NCBI GenBank assembly: GCA_022560025.1 | Contig: JAFISE010000229.1 | Span: 1 to 40,150, forward strand | Origin: Stagonosporopsis chrysanthemi | Lineage: Eukaryota; Ascomycota; Dothideomycetes; Pleosporales; Didymellaceae | Length of the DNA: 40,150 nt | Direction of reading: 5' to 3' | In this document: positions 11,042 through 22,482 of the stretch, piece by piece | Layout: each line of letters opens with the position of its first letter | Position numbering within the stretch: the first letter of the stretch is position 1 | Made by a program: the position numbers and the translations under genes | The notes under the pieces: generated by a model | What the model was told of the DNA's origin: nothing | Databases searched by the model: none | Seen by the model: only the letters and a program-made list of their open reading frames with translations

Positions 11042-12227
11042 TTAGACATTGACATAAAGACTACGCTTTGCGCGCGAAAGAGGATTTGCGAGATGATTTC
11101 CAGGCTCAGCTGGCGCTCCGCAGAACTGTCCACTGTTGCGGTCGTCATCAGGCACAATTGCAATGTGCAGGGTGCCTTGGAAGCCATCAATATCAATCCT
11201 GGCGGCAACAGCTTGTATCTGACCAGCACCCGGCACGGACGCTACGCCGTTGTTAGCTCGTACGACTGTTTCGGCCCATGCCGCATTTTCCTCAACCGGA
11301 TATTCGAATGGGACGCACGGCTGTGGTGGAGGATCACCTCTGAACGTACCGTAGATACTGACTCCTCCAGCTCCGAGACCAAAACCGCTGACGAACGAAT
11401 TGGCCAAGAATTTCAGGATGTTGTCACCTGTTGTGCGTTGCCGGGCCTCCTCAATTGTATTCACTACTGCACACGTAGATTCCGGGAAATAGGTGTCAAG
11501 GGAATTTCCTGCGAGCCAGGTACATTCTCGTACGAGCCGGCATTGACCACCAGGAATCGCGAACAGGTTGTTCATGTCTGACTGCGCACCGCTGCTTTCA
11601 TTCTTGACCCAGGGTGCAGGGTCGAGAACATTGACACATCTTTGAAACCCTAGAGCTGAAGTCGCTTTTAGCGGCGCAGTGTTTGGCTGGATAGTGTCAT
11701 CCCAGTCTTGAAGAGGTATTCCAACGAAAGAGTGCTCAGCGACCTGTCGCATACGCACCAGTCCACCATCTAACTCCTGGAAATCTCCATGTCGTAGTTC
11801 CGAGTATGGTACCCGGAGGTGAACGAGCCAGATCTTCCACGAGTGCTGTGACCCTAGCATACACGGAGTCGGGTCCAGACCGTGGATTGCCCCCAATGAC
11901 GTTGAACGATCCAAATTGGTTTCCGAAAGCGCCCACAGTTATGCAGCCGCCATTGGACGTGGAAACAACATTTTCGACCTGACAACTGTCGCTGTCATAG
12001 AAGCTGACAAGTGAATTGACTTCTTCAGTTGTTCTCAATATGTGGGCCGAAGACGCAGTGCCCGAAAAGCTGCCTCCATCAAAGCAGGTATCGCCGAGCC
12101 GCGCCTCAACTTGGCCCAGTCGAGCTGAGTTGCATGCTGTACCAGCATAGAAGGTGATTGTATATGCGTTGGCAATGAGTGTCATCGAAGACAGCAGTAC
12201 AAGAGAATGCGGATTTGGGGAAAACAT
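11042..12227 (-). CDS. Predicted secreted protein of unknown function
   Basis: Two overlapping reading frames join into one gene of about 370 residues. The ATG at 12227 gives an N-terminus MFSPNPHSLVLLSSMTLIA followed by NAYTITFYAG, a good signal peptide; a longer upstream reading uses TTG and is rejected. The frame changes between 11865 and 11770. The best single intron I can propose is 11840-11777 (64 nt, ending TTTCCAG), giving 373 residues, but other GT donors at 11852 or 11864 also restore the frame. Cysteines occur at spaced intervals (ACNS, DTC, DSC, GGC and later ones), in line with a disulphide-bonded extracellular protein. The family is not recognised. It could equally be an effector-like or cell-wall-associated protein. 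The exact splice is uncertain. Confidence 0.65.
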
Positions 12228-13356
12228 AACGTGCTTAGTCAAATTGAAAAGTGGATTTGATTGACAGACGCCGATGGTTATTGTGGAAGGAGACTCGAAG
12301 TAATGCCACTCTGGATGCCATCAGAAGAAGTCCAGGTACGTCGGCCTTTTATGTTCTTCTGCTAGAGGCCAATTCGAGTCTGACAGTCTTCTGCACCGCA
12401 TTCTCTATGCTTTCAGTCCTAATTCAGTCGAAATCCAGTCGATGTCAACCAGCAGCATACAATTACAGCATGCCAATACTCATTTGTCTTTACTCAATGT
12501 CTTGAGGCTGCAACACAAGGTCTGTGGTAGAGACGCTACGTATAGAGGTGGAGGTATTATGTCGCATCGTTGCTAGATATCATCGAACTAATGTGTACGG
12601 GGGCCTGGTGACGGAGGAGGACTTACTTTGGCCAATACAAACTGATCGATTTGGAAGGTTCGGTGATGAAGTTGAGCATCAATCCATCTTTGCCGGCTTG
12701 GTATGTACCGAAAGAGAGCTAGCTGGCTGAACCATCAGTGTGTTGAAGTAGGGCATGGTCGAATTGTCTGTTTAGGCTCTTAGCAGTGGTATTGATGTGG
12801 CACGGTCACAAAGAACACCTAGCGTGGCGTCAGACTGTGCTTTGCGGGCATTACCATATTCATGGAGATGGCCATAACGAATGTTGTGATAAATATAAAA
12901 ACAACGGTTCGTGTGTAGTATTGTGGTCGTTGGATTAGCCTTCGGTAGTCTGGACAGACCGACTGGGAACCACCCGAACCTGGCATGCGGGGTAGACCCA
13001 AGATCCGGCTTTGCGAACTAGGAATTCCGTAATGTCGTACTGTAACAGTTCGATCTTGTCGTGTCAACCGCCCATAGGCAGACTTGAGGTGCTTGGCGAC
13101 CAAGCCCAGAGATTTTGGCGGCGCTTAGGCAAAGGCAACCTTTGACGTCACATCTTGGCGATGCAAAGTATCGACGATCCTATGGGCTTTGTACGTCACG
13201 GCCAAGTCTGAGTTTCAGTAATACTGTCATTGGCTGTTCACTTAGTTCTGTACTAAAATCTTACCCATCGCTCATTCCATGCTCACTGCAGCAAACAACT
13301 CAAAGTGGAATTTCTAAATCCTAGGCGACCAAACGGTTTCACATTCTACTCTCAAA
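12228..13356. other. Intergenic region between divergent genes
   Basis: No reading frame with recognisable content. It should contain the promoters of the secreted protein gene on the left (minus strand) and the membrane protein gene on the right (plus strand). Confidence 0.5.
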
Positions 13357-13749
13357 ATGTCCTCAGAAAAGACAAACGAACAATCTAAAGCCCTACCACC
13401 GAAGCTGTCTCTCGATCGCCCTAGACCACTTCGCTGGATCCTCATCCCCACAACAACCATCATTATCCTCCTAGCCACTATATCAAACATGGCAGCAAAT
13501 GAACTCAACTCAAGTGACCCGCACTACTTTCAATCTCTTAAGGGGTGGGGCATGTTATTTCGGATCACAGCACTGGCGCTAATAGCAGGGTATAACACTC
13601 TCTGGAGCCATGCTGGGGTGCGGGCGGTGGTTGTGTCAGCTATGTTTTTGGGGACATATGAGGTTGCAGTGGGACTGAACCCTGTCCGGGTGAGGTACTA
13701 CAGTGGGGTTGGGGTTGCGTTTAAAGTAACGCAAGTGGGATTGATGTAG
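13357..13749 (+). CDS. Small three-helix membrane protein, unknown
   Basis: A 130-residue single-exon frame whose ATG sits in a favourable context (CTCAAAATG). After a hydrophilic Lys/Pro-containing N-terminus, three hydrophobic segments are visible at about 27-46 (LRWILIPTTTIIILLATI), 66-85 (MLFRITALALIAGYNTLW) and 88-108 (VRAVVVSAMFLGTYEVAVGL). It ends in a short polar tail. No catalytic motif is seen. The layout resembles conserved small hypothetical membrane proteins of Pleosporales, but I cannot name a family. Even hydrophobic blocks and absence of stops favour a real gene. Confidence 0.7.
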   Translation: MSSEKTNEQSKALPPKLSLDRPRPLRWILIPTTTIIILLATISNMAANELNSSDPHYFQSLKGWGMLFRITALALIAGYNTLWSHAGVRAVVVSAMFLGTYEVAVGLNPVRVRYYSGVGVAFKVTQVGLM

Positions 13750-14677
13750 TAACATCTTAGAAGCATTGCGTTAGGGAGGTACCGTTTCGTCGGACGAGTG
13801 CAAGTAGTATGGGAGAATGGTTGGAGGTAAACGCCACTGGAGTGTTGTTGAATTTGTTGTTTTTGTTGTTTTCCGATACACAGGGTTAGTATGCAAGTTT
13901 GGCTCTAAGGATCTACAAGCTCGTTGTGCTCTAGCTCTGCGTCCGGAGCTACGGCGCTAAGCTCATTATTATTCTCATCTTTTGTCAAATAATTGTTTTT
14001 GCTTATAAAGTGTGCTTATGTCTGGCTATGATGCTAATCAGAGATGTCATCCTAGTTCAAAACCTGGTACTTAGGCTAGTGTTTCATCTAGCTCTGCAGG
14101 TAACACTTGTATCATAAAATCAGCACCTGGTTCGCGTTGCATGCGCGCCAGTTTGGGGCAGGGTGTGCGATTGCCTGACTGGGAAGTATCAGGGGTCGGT
14201 ACCACGAAGCATCTTATCTTAGGCTTACTTCGCCGCCTTATATTGGTTGGGATGCTACCATCTGAGGGGTTACTGTTGGCGTGAACCATATCAAGCTCTG
14301 CCTCTAGCTGCGCCCGAGTTTGTCTTGTCCGGCATTGGCCCGCACTTCAGTCGTAGCTCGTAGCTGGCACTCATCGAAAGCTACACAGAAATTCTCAGCT
14401 CTGACTCCAGTCTGCCTTAAGCGCTGACAGGGTATGTTAGGTTTCCAAGGCCGGTCGGATGTTTCCTCGCTGACAAGACGGCGGCCTCGCTTGACAAAGA
14501 TGACCACATTGTCTGCGTTGGGATATCAGGGTGTGCATCACGCGTCCATACGCATCACGGGTCCGTACATGATACGAAAGAGGTCCAAAAGATTGATTAA
14601 TGTCGCATTTAGCACGCCAACCTATTGGGTCGCTGCCATGTAGATTTTGTGATTACCATCCACGCGGCTGCTCATCC
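13750..14677. other. Intergenic, with worn coding remnants at 14071-14507
   Basis: On the minus strand two adjoining frames (14507-14304 and 14289-14071) read like protein, with an upstream QTRAQLEAELDMVHANSN continuation of the second. They are separated by a frame change and an in-frame TGA (TSYD, stop, SAGQC). The content matches nothing I recognise; it may be a degraded transposon or gene. The rest is non-coding. Confidence 0.4.
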
Positions 14678-15825
14678 CTACTGTGTCAGATGGTATGCTT
14701 TGTACACTTGTAGAGCACCTTCGATGCTCTGAATCAAACCAAAGAAAACAGTAAGACAATCTAACGCAACAGCAATCTTAAATGTATACCACTGTGCTTT
14801 ATTCCTCCGATCGTACCAGAATTGTAATATCGAGGAAGTGTTGGGCTCTTCAAATCTCTTTTTCAAGGTAACAAGCTCATCACGCCAGGATTTGGAATTG
14901 CCAAATTGGCGATCCTTTGGCGCCATCCGGTTGCAATCTAAGAGGCCTTGATCCAGGTGTATTGAGTCTATAATTGAGAACCGTTCAGACTCTACCCACG
15001 TTTTTGTATCCTTGTCATGACGGGAAAAAAGAAGAGCAAGTGTTCGTAAGGTCTCCTCAGTCAACCCTGGAGGAAATTCCACACCAAATGTTGTTAGTAA
15101 GAAGCTGTTTACAGCGAATGAATCATTACCTATTCTGTCACTTAAGGGACGTCATGTGATGGAAGACACAAACCCTTGTCCCGTTGTCGATGAGTCTGAG
15201 GTGGTCGACAAGATTGTTGGTCCAATCAATCTCTAAACCAGCGAGACGTGAGATGTTGAAGGCAATGAAACATTCCTCTAACTTTGTGTCTTCTGGATCT
15301 GAGTAGCTCTCTGCGAAACGGCCTCCCGCGAAGATTTGAGACATAAGCTTTTGTTTAGCCATGGGATCGGAGCCCGGCCTTAAATGCGATCATGGGTAAC
15401 AGGACAGACTTCGGCCATCAACACGAGGCGGGCAATGAGTCCTATGGAACCTTCAGCCATTCGTACTTCAATGCATTCTTGTCTTTGTTGTGTATCTAAC
15501 AAGAGAAGTGCTTGTTTTATCTCCTGTTTGGTGAGCTCAGCCTAAACTCATTGGCGATAGCCATGACATCCATATGCTTTCTGGTTGCGGTCTGCTCCCC
15601 ATAATCATATTCTAGCGCCTTCTTACATTCGAACATATAGTGATGAACGTACTCTCGAAGATGTAGTGATGAAATTACTCTCGAACGTGTAGTAATGAAA
15701 GTACCCCCAGCACTCCGCATCCTTCGATAATGTTGGCGAGGTATTTCTCTGCCATAGTTGTTGATGATGGTCACTTGCACATCGGCTGGTGCTGCATCGT
15801 CTGTAACAATCCCGTCAAGATTCAT
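14678..15825 (-). pseudogene. Frame-broken conserved fungal protein with C-terminal membrane helix
   Basis: Four coding blocks follow one another in different frames: 15825-~15525 from an ATG, then ~15533-15372 (ELTKQEIKQALLLLD...), then 15362-15138 (FAGGRFAESYSD, SRLAGLEIDWTNNLVDHLR), then ~15110-14678 (PPGLTEETLRTLALLF ... IQSIEGALQVYKAY). I recognise the general pattern of a Pleosporales protein family of unknown function that ends in a transmembrane helix before SIEGALQVYKAY. The 15380-15365 junction needs a one-base shift (after PVTHD) and has no room for an intron. The junction near 15137 can be bridged only by a very short (37-nt) intron. The first block contains a triplicated 26-bp repeat that also shifts frame. 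A live gene with unusual introns is possible, but decay is more likely. Confidence 0.6.
15627..15704. repeat. Three tandem copies of a 26-bp repeat
   Basis: Units 15627-15652, 15653-15678 and 15679-15704 share the pattern (A/T)(T/C)TCGAA..T.TAGT.ATGAA..TAC. Twenty-six is not a multiple of three, so each copy is read in a different frame in the overlapping gene. Confidence 0.9.
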
Positions 15826-16610
15826 CCTTAAGACTGTGACAACAAAACGTTAGTCCCACGAACATTCCGTAGCTTGTCATGGGTCGCTGACCCAAACGTT
15901 CTTGCGACTTGCTGAACAGCGGCGGTTATATCTGCCCCTACAGTGATTGATTTTCTGCACTGCTTTTTCTGCACTGCTTCAGTCAGCGGCTACCTCTTGC
16001 CCTAGAACATTGTCTGCAAACATCTATGAATGCTTTTTGTACGAATGTGTCTTGTTTTGTTGACTATGATGCACTGTACCGAGTTCCACCAATGCTGGGG
16101 CCGTGTATCTTTCTCTAGCTGAGCAGTTAGCCTAAAAGATCAACCAATCATCGGCTAGCAGTAAAATGCTGACTCACCAGAGGGATCCGAAGGAGGTTTT
16201 GATTGACACAATGGTTGAACTTAGAATTGCGCTTTGGACTGCCACATCTATGTCGGACTTGAACGAGCCGATGGCAGTGTTGCAGCAGGGAAAACATTAC
16301 GCTCTGCTTCAATGATATGTTGCTTGCAAGCAGCCACAAGGATAAACTATGCGGGGCCTGTCTTTGCTGCAATGTTGTTATTTGCTGTAGTTGATTGGCT
16401 TTGGTTTGGGAAGAGTTGATACACAGGGCCCAAGAAAATCCAGGCCCTGGAGCATTTTGCTCAAGGTTGCGATCCCTATGAGCCAGGTGCTGCCTCGTTA
16501 AGCCAGATTGATGACAATGTCTGATGTAAATCTTCTGGGATGCCTTATTTTACATATTTATCGGCTAATCAGATTGAATATGTGCGTGGCTGATCATTTC
16601 CAGCCTGTGT
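15826..16610. other. Intergenic, nothing recognised
   Basis: Short frames only. A TGCACTGCTTTTTCTGCACTGCTTC duplication occurs at about 15956-15980. It lies between the broken gene on the left and the 3' end of the flavocytochrome gene. Confidence 0.5.
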
Positions 16611-18547
16611 CTATGTCTCGTGCCTGGGATTCGGCATATACGACGGACGATTTTTCCCCACCCAAGGCCCGGTAGGGCCGACCATTTCTGGATTCAGGTC
16701 CTCTACTGTGTTCGCGCCTATATTTCGCATTGTGTTGGTGATCTCTTCTTGGAAGACTACGGCGGTGTCAGCTTGACTAGTCAATTGTAATTTGTGGTCT
16801 TCTCACTTTGCAACACTCTCGCCACGCCATCTTCGCCATGTGTGCCATTCGCATACAGTATTGGCCGGCCAATACCAACGGCTTTTGCGCCCAAAGCTAA
16901 GGCTTTCACAACATCTGCACCGCTGCGCACACCGCCGTCGACCATAACCTCGATCTGCGAAAAAAGGTCTGGACGCAATTCTCTAAGTTCGTATAGAACG
17001 TCGATCGGAGCTGGGGCGTAGTCTGCTTGACGACCTCCGTGGTTGGACTGCGGAATTAGTTAGCACGTATCCAGTATGAGTTGTCGCTCTTCTCGCAGTG
17101 CTCGACCTACAAGAATGACTCCCTGGGCGCCGTGCTCAACACACATCTGTACATCCTCAATAGACTGTACGCCCTTTATTATAATAGGTAAATGCGTATG
17201 TTTCCTCACAAACGCAATGTCATTCCATGTCAGGTTTGTTGCCTGGTACCCACTGATCTGCTCTGAAACACTCTTTCCCTTCGGACTGGCCGTTGGTGGA
17301 GTTATGGATGTCGGCGCAGGAACGTCAGTAGCTTCTTTCAACTTCTGTCGCACGTCGAGGGTCCTCTTCGATTGCCAACACACGTCCACCGTCAAGATGA
17401 TAGCGCTGGCGCCAAGCTGCGTGACTCGCTCTACCAATGCAGATGATGCAGAGCGGTCTTTATTGAGATAAAGCTGAAAGACAAGTGGTTGACCTTCTTT
17501 TCTTGCATCGAACATCTCTTCTAGTCCGCAGCTGGCATTGGCAGATATTGCCTGGATGACACCGAAGTTTCCAGCAGCCTTTGTAAGGTTTACTTCTCCA
17601 AGTGGATGTCCCAATTTGGCCATAGCTGCAGGCGCAATAAAAATCGGCATCTTTGTTGGTATGCCCAAAAAGGTCGTTGCAGTCGAGCCGTACGAGGTAT
17701 CACGCAGAATCCTTGGGCGAAAAAAGTATCGACTCCAGGCTTCACGGTTATTGAAGAATGTGGCTTCCTCATCAGATGCACTTCGATAGTACGCCCAAGC
17801 CGTTGTAGTGAGCACGCGTTCGGCCCAATACTCAAAATCCTTGATCAGAAGCATACTTGATGCTGGAGGCATCTTTTCTCGTGCCTCTGCCTGTCGTACT
17901 TCGTCATCGTTGAGTTCTTGCTCTTTTTGCGCTGGGAGAGTCTCTAGGTCGATGGGTCCGAGGCAGTATTCGGGAGGGAGTGTCTCGATGGCGTCAGGCG
18001 GATGCAACAGCGTGAATTTTGTGCTTGCATCTCTCCCTGCTTGCTGCAATATTGCAGCTCGGCCTCCAGGATGCGCTTCCAAAAATTCGGTCATATCGTA
18101 CACCAGGCCCTGTAGCAGTCAGAACACGAAGGTTCACTTGGATTTTGCGACATTTCATACATTGATAATGACCCAGCAGCTGTCTTCCGTCACATGCTTT
18201 TGAACTTCTTCATACGAAATCAAGGATCGACGACCACGTCGTGCTGCCTTTGCAGCATCGCATTGCACAGTCGTCTGTCCGTAGATTGTGTAACCACTGG
18301 CAATGGCCTAAGTATAGGTTTAGAGAATATGTGTTGGTTATAGACAGTAATCACCTACAGATGCTAATATCAGCACGCCGAATTGCCTGCCCAACGAGTG
18401 TGTTGATCTGAAACAAGCGCCTGATATTGCACGGTTCTGTGATAGTACCCGGAATTTACGAGACACTTGAGCTCGATTCTGTATCGCGAGGTCAATGCTT
18501 GAAAGACTCTGGTGCGCATGCCGCCAGAATGTGCGTAGGAATGGCAT
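16611..18547 (-). CDS. Flavocytochrome b2, L-lactate (2-hydroxyacid) dehydrogenase
   Basis: Five exons rebuilt by eye: 18547-18359, 18307-18161, 18109-17111, 17047-16807 and 16756-16611, giving 573 residues (yeast Cyb2 is of similar size). Introns are 49, 51, 63 and 50 nt, all GT..AG and frame-keeping. Exon 1 is an Arg-rich mitochondrial presequence followed by a hydrophobic sorting stretch (FGVLILASAIASG), as expected for the intermembrane space. A cytochrome b5 domain follows with haem ligands His125 (EAHPGG) and His148, spaced 23 as in Cyb2. The FMN barrel shows FQLYLNKD, LTVDVC, IIIKGV, SNHGGR (His448, Arg451 catalytic pair) and DGGVRSGADVVKALALGA. It should oxidise L-lactate or a related 2-hydroxy acid and pass electrons to cytochrome c. 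Substrate preference is inferred only. Confidence 0.93.
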
Positions 18548-19113
18548 GGTGAGGTATCGATGAAGCAGAATCCATGGAGGAGTTCATGGAGCACGTCGTG
18601 CATCGAGAGCGTGTGATGACCTCTGCAACTTTATGGTAATTAGTGAGGTCACGCCTCGGCTCCGTAAAGCACTGGCAACCGCGCGATCAATGTTGAGGGT
18701 GCGACGGGCAAAATTGCTAGAAATGGAGATGCAGAGGCTAGTGCAGCTCGGCTAATCCTCACAAGTGCTGTCATCATTCGCCGATCGGTCTTTGCTATCG
18801 GCAAATGACAGTGCAAATTCGTCGAGGTGAGTGCCCTGAACAATCAGCAGTTTTCGTATTGCGCGACCAAAGTAGTGTTTGATAAATGCAAGCCTTGGAG
18901 TGTGGCAGCTATGATAACGATAATTTAGAATGAACAAGGCCGCTGACCGTGCTGAACAACGCTCTCGTGCTCATCATAGCACAACAAGGTAAACAAGAAT
19001 CCGCGAACCATGCATCGTAGTGTTATTGCTACGTCTAGGATCTAGCAGTGGCGCGGTGGAGAATTGCACTGCGTAGATTTTCGAGCACCTCGAAGGCCAG
19101 TAGCCATACCATT
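18548..19113. other. Intergenic, nothing recognised
   Basis: Short low-quality frames on both strands. It contains the upstream region of the flavocytochrome gene and the 3' flank of the decayed NLR. Confidence 0.5.
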
Positions 19114-22100
19114 TCATGTTGTCAGCATCCGGCCCAGTTTCTGCAGTGTTCTCTGCCGCCTCAAACCAAGTCTCAACCGTGATCGACGGGGTCCTGTATC
19201 TTTGGATCCATCTACCCGCTCCTGTGCAACTGTATCGCACACAACGTTGTCGTCCTTATCTGCACTGCCTAACGCAGCAAGGTCGTCGCGCAAGGACTGA
19301 CATCTAGCGTGATCTTTTCCAAACACCTTCTCGTTTCCCTTCAGCGCCTTTGAGTACCATCCCGCGGCTTCCTCTACATGGCCTAAGCTGTCGTGTAGCA
19401 TGCCGAGAGCCCACAGGGTATTGAGTGCTGGTACATAGGTAAAGGTGTCCTCGGACCTGAAGGCCTTATTGTTTCCTTGCAACGCCTGTGTGAACATTCC
19501 CTCTGCCTTGTCCAGCTTTCCCTGGCTTCCGTAGAGATTTCCCATGCGATGGATCGTGCCAAGTGTCAATACATGCTCTTCTCCAAAATTTCGTATCCTG
19601 CCTTCTAGTGCCTGCCTGTACATCTTCTCTGCCATGCCAGGCTTCCCTTGCTTGCTATACAGAATGCCCAAGTTGTCAACTGCTTCTAGCGTGGATGTGT
19701 GCCCTTCCCCTAGCACCCTTGTAAAGCCTTCTAGCGCTCGAAGATGTATCTCTTCACACTTACTTAGGTTTCCTTGATCCTTATAGAGCGTTCCAAGGTT
19801 GTTGACTGTGAGTATTGTTGACGTGTGATCTTCTCCTAGCGTCTTTATCTTGCCTTCTAGTGCCCGTGTGTACATCTCCTCTGCCTTCTCTAGATTTTTC
19901 TGGTCGTGGTGGACGCTGCCCAAGTTGTTGGCTATGTATAGTGTCAACACATTGTCTTCTCCAAGTTCCTTTGTTATGCCTTCTAGAGCTTGCAGATATA
20001 TCTCTTCTGCCTTGTCTAGCTTTCCCTGCTCTTTGTAGAGGTTGCCCAAGTTGTTTGCTGTAGTCAGAGTTGATATATCGTCTTCTTTTGCCTTCCAGCG
20101 CCTGTGTGTACATCTCCTCCGCCTCAGTCAGCTGTCCCTGGTCAATATAAAGATCGCCTAGGTTCTGGACCGCCCAAAGTAATGCCCGCACGTTTTCCTC
20201 CTCCTGCTCACTCGCTCCATTAATCGCTGCTAATTGTGTCGTTTTCTCTTTTGTGATTCTCTTCCTACACCGCTCTGCATGTGCAAGCAGCCGCGCTTGC
20301 GTCTCCCAGTACTTCTGTTTACTTTCACCGGGCACCGCCAGTCCTACAAGCACGACTGCCAACCCCGACAACTCAATCAGCTGTTTGCTGTCTTGTACGT
20401 TGAGCGCCCACTGGTGCACCACAGGGTGCATCGTGTATTCAAACTGCTCTCCCTTTGCTTCTACGAGCGAGTAGCTTCGAAGCGTCCTAACGGCCTCGAT
20501 GAACTCCATCTCACTGCGCGCTATCTCTCCAAACCATTCCGTCATCCGCTCTTCAACTGCAGCCGACTTCTTCGAGGCGAACCCTAGCAATTCGTACCAC
20601 AGGCCCTTGTTGTCTAGGTGTGCCTACAGAAGCAGCAAATTTGCGGCCGCCTTGTTCTTTGCCCGTACAGCTGTGTACGATATTGTCCAGGTGGTTGCCA
20701 CGCTGCCGTTTGTGTAGCTTCGCAGCGGTACATCTTTGCTGTCGTGCACTTCCATGAGTTGCCGTCATTGCTCTTTGTATAGCCGAGTGTAGGTGCCGAT
20801 GCCTGTTCCTGTCTCGCTGATGTACGCGGCAGCCTGCGCGAGCGCCAATGGCAGTCCGTCGAGAAGTTCAAGCAGCTCGTCGCCCTCCTGATCTGTGCCC
20901 AAATTAGCGTCATTAACCCGGATCTTCCTATCGAAGCTGCGTTGTGTAAAATTTACCTATACCCACGTCATGCCAGACCTTGAAGATGGCCTGCGCTCTC
21001 TCCTTGTCCACCTTTTTTACTTCCCACCGCTGTCCAAACTGGACCAGATGGTGGATTCGATTTGTGATTAGTACTGACCCGTGGTCGGACTCCGGCAGGT
21101 AAGCCTCTACATCATACGCGTCCGCGTCTTCTTCGTGCTGTCGTTTGACTCGGTCAACGTTGTCCAGGACCAATAACCACTTCGTATTTTCCACCGAGTT
21201 CAGCCAGCCGAGTACGTCTCTCATAACCTCATCAATATCACAGCCCTGCCCTGCAGCATAAAACCTGCTGGCTTCAGCAATCTCGCCGGTAGTATTACGA
21301 CTCGCGAGCGCAGCGAAGCTCTATTTGAGGCTGCTTTCGCTGCTTCCATCTAACCACAGCACTGCTGAGAAGCTGCGCTGATATCGTTGTACAAAGTCAG
21401 CTGCCAGCTGTGTCTTACCTACGCCACCTAGTCCATAGACAGCCAACAAGCGCCTCTCGACTACGTTTTCGTGCTGTAGAAGCGCATGCTCTAGAGCTTG
21501 CGTGTCGTTCAATCGTTCTGCAAACCTCCCTACAGGAACACTCTTCAGGCTGAAAGGGACGCAGTACTTGCGGACATTTCCTAGTCCTGCTGTTTCAGCA
21601 ACCTCAGTCGCGGGGACGAGAGCCAGAATCGCTTTCGCACATGCTGCTGCAGTGGCTGCCGCATACGGCTGCCACGCCTTAGTCTTGTGCGAGTCGGCGT
21701 AGTCGCAAATACCTCGCAACACCACGCATGGGAAGTCGTTCATCAGGCCGGCAGCTTCCATGTCGAAGCACAGCACCCCGCCTAGCTCTTCATTCAGCCG
21801 GTCGCGCGTGGTTCCATCCTTGATGACTTGGTTACCAGACGCTATCGTACCGTAGTGAATGACCACTTCCTCATCGGCTTTCCGAGCCGTGCGCTGTACT
21901 GTACTCAAGCTGTCCCTGTTGCATCCCTCGCATGTTGATCCTTTATGATGGCGGTAGGTCGAAGGCTGATAGGTACGTTGCGAAAGAGGTACTTTCCTGC
22001 CTGTTCTGGTAGCTAAGAGCCTTGAACTGAGTGATGGCGTGAAGCAGCGCCTGGGGCGGCGCGTTCAACGATCCAGTTCGTGTCATATGTCCGTCTGGTC

Positions 22101-22482
22101 CTGTCTTGCCGAGGTCGTATTGCACCACTCCACCATGTTCCCGCACCGTCTGGCTGATCACAACGTCTCCCAGTCGCACATCTGCCTCCGTGTTTGGTAC
22201 TCCGCCACCAACGCCTACCGTCAGTCTGAAACAGATAGATGTGAAGATGTGTGAGATTTTCCCCGCACTAAACGCAGCAGGTCCGATACCCATCTGGCCA
22301 GCTGGAAGGCATACCAGAACGACATTGTGGTTACCGATGCGTCCCAGCGTGTACTGGGCCGAGCTGTTACTTTGAGGCAAGTGCTCCTCATCAAGCATTA
22401 CCTTCGCCGCAGCCAGCTCGACGGGCAGCGCGCATAACCATGCCACCGTGTACGCGGTAAGATCTAGCCTGCGCCGAGCCAT
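19114..22482 (-). pseudogene. Decayed NLR: nucleoside phosphorylase, NB-ARC, TPR repeats
   Basis: From ATG 22482 the text opens with a purine nucleoside phosphorylase-like domain (YTVAWLCALPVE, VGVGGGVP, RLGDVVIS, then HYGTIASGNQVIKD, CFDMEAAGLMNDFPCVVLRG, ICDYADSHK). Next is an NB-ARC ATPase with P-loop YGLGGVGKTQLA and Walker B WLLVLDNVD, and GLPLALAQAAAYI. A helical region and about seven kinesin-light-chain-type TPRs (~42 residues each) end it. This is a classic fungal STAND/NLR layout linked to non-self recognition. It is broken by stops at 21321 (expected Gln after SSLK), 20765 and 20624 (both where Trp is expected), and by frameshifts near 21955, 20950 and 20090. The stops are explainable as C-to-T or G-to-A changes. 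No intact product can be made as assembled. Confidence 0.88.

Noticed and set aside
11093..11581. 162-codon plus-strand frame
   Set aside because: Antisense to the secreted-protein gene, whose minus-strand reading has a signal peptide and better composition.
12251..13324. Several short frames of 68-94 codons on both strands
   Set aside because: No motif, no splice model and atypical composition.
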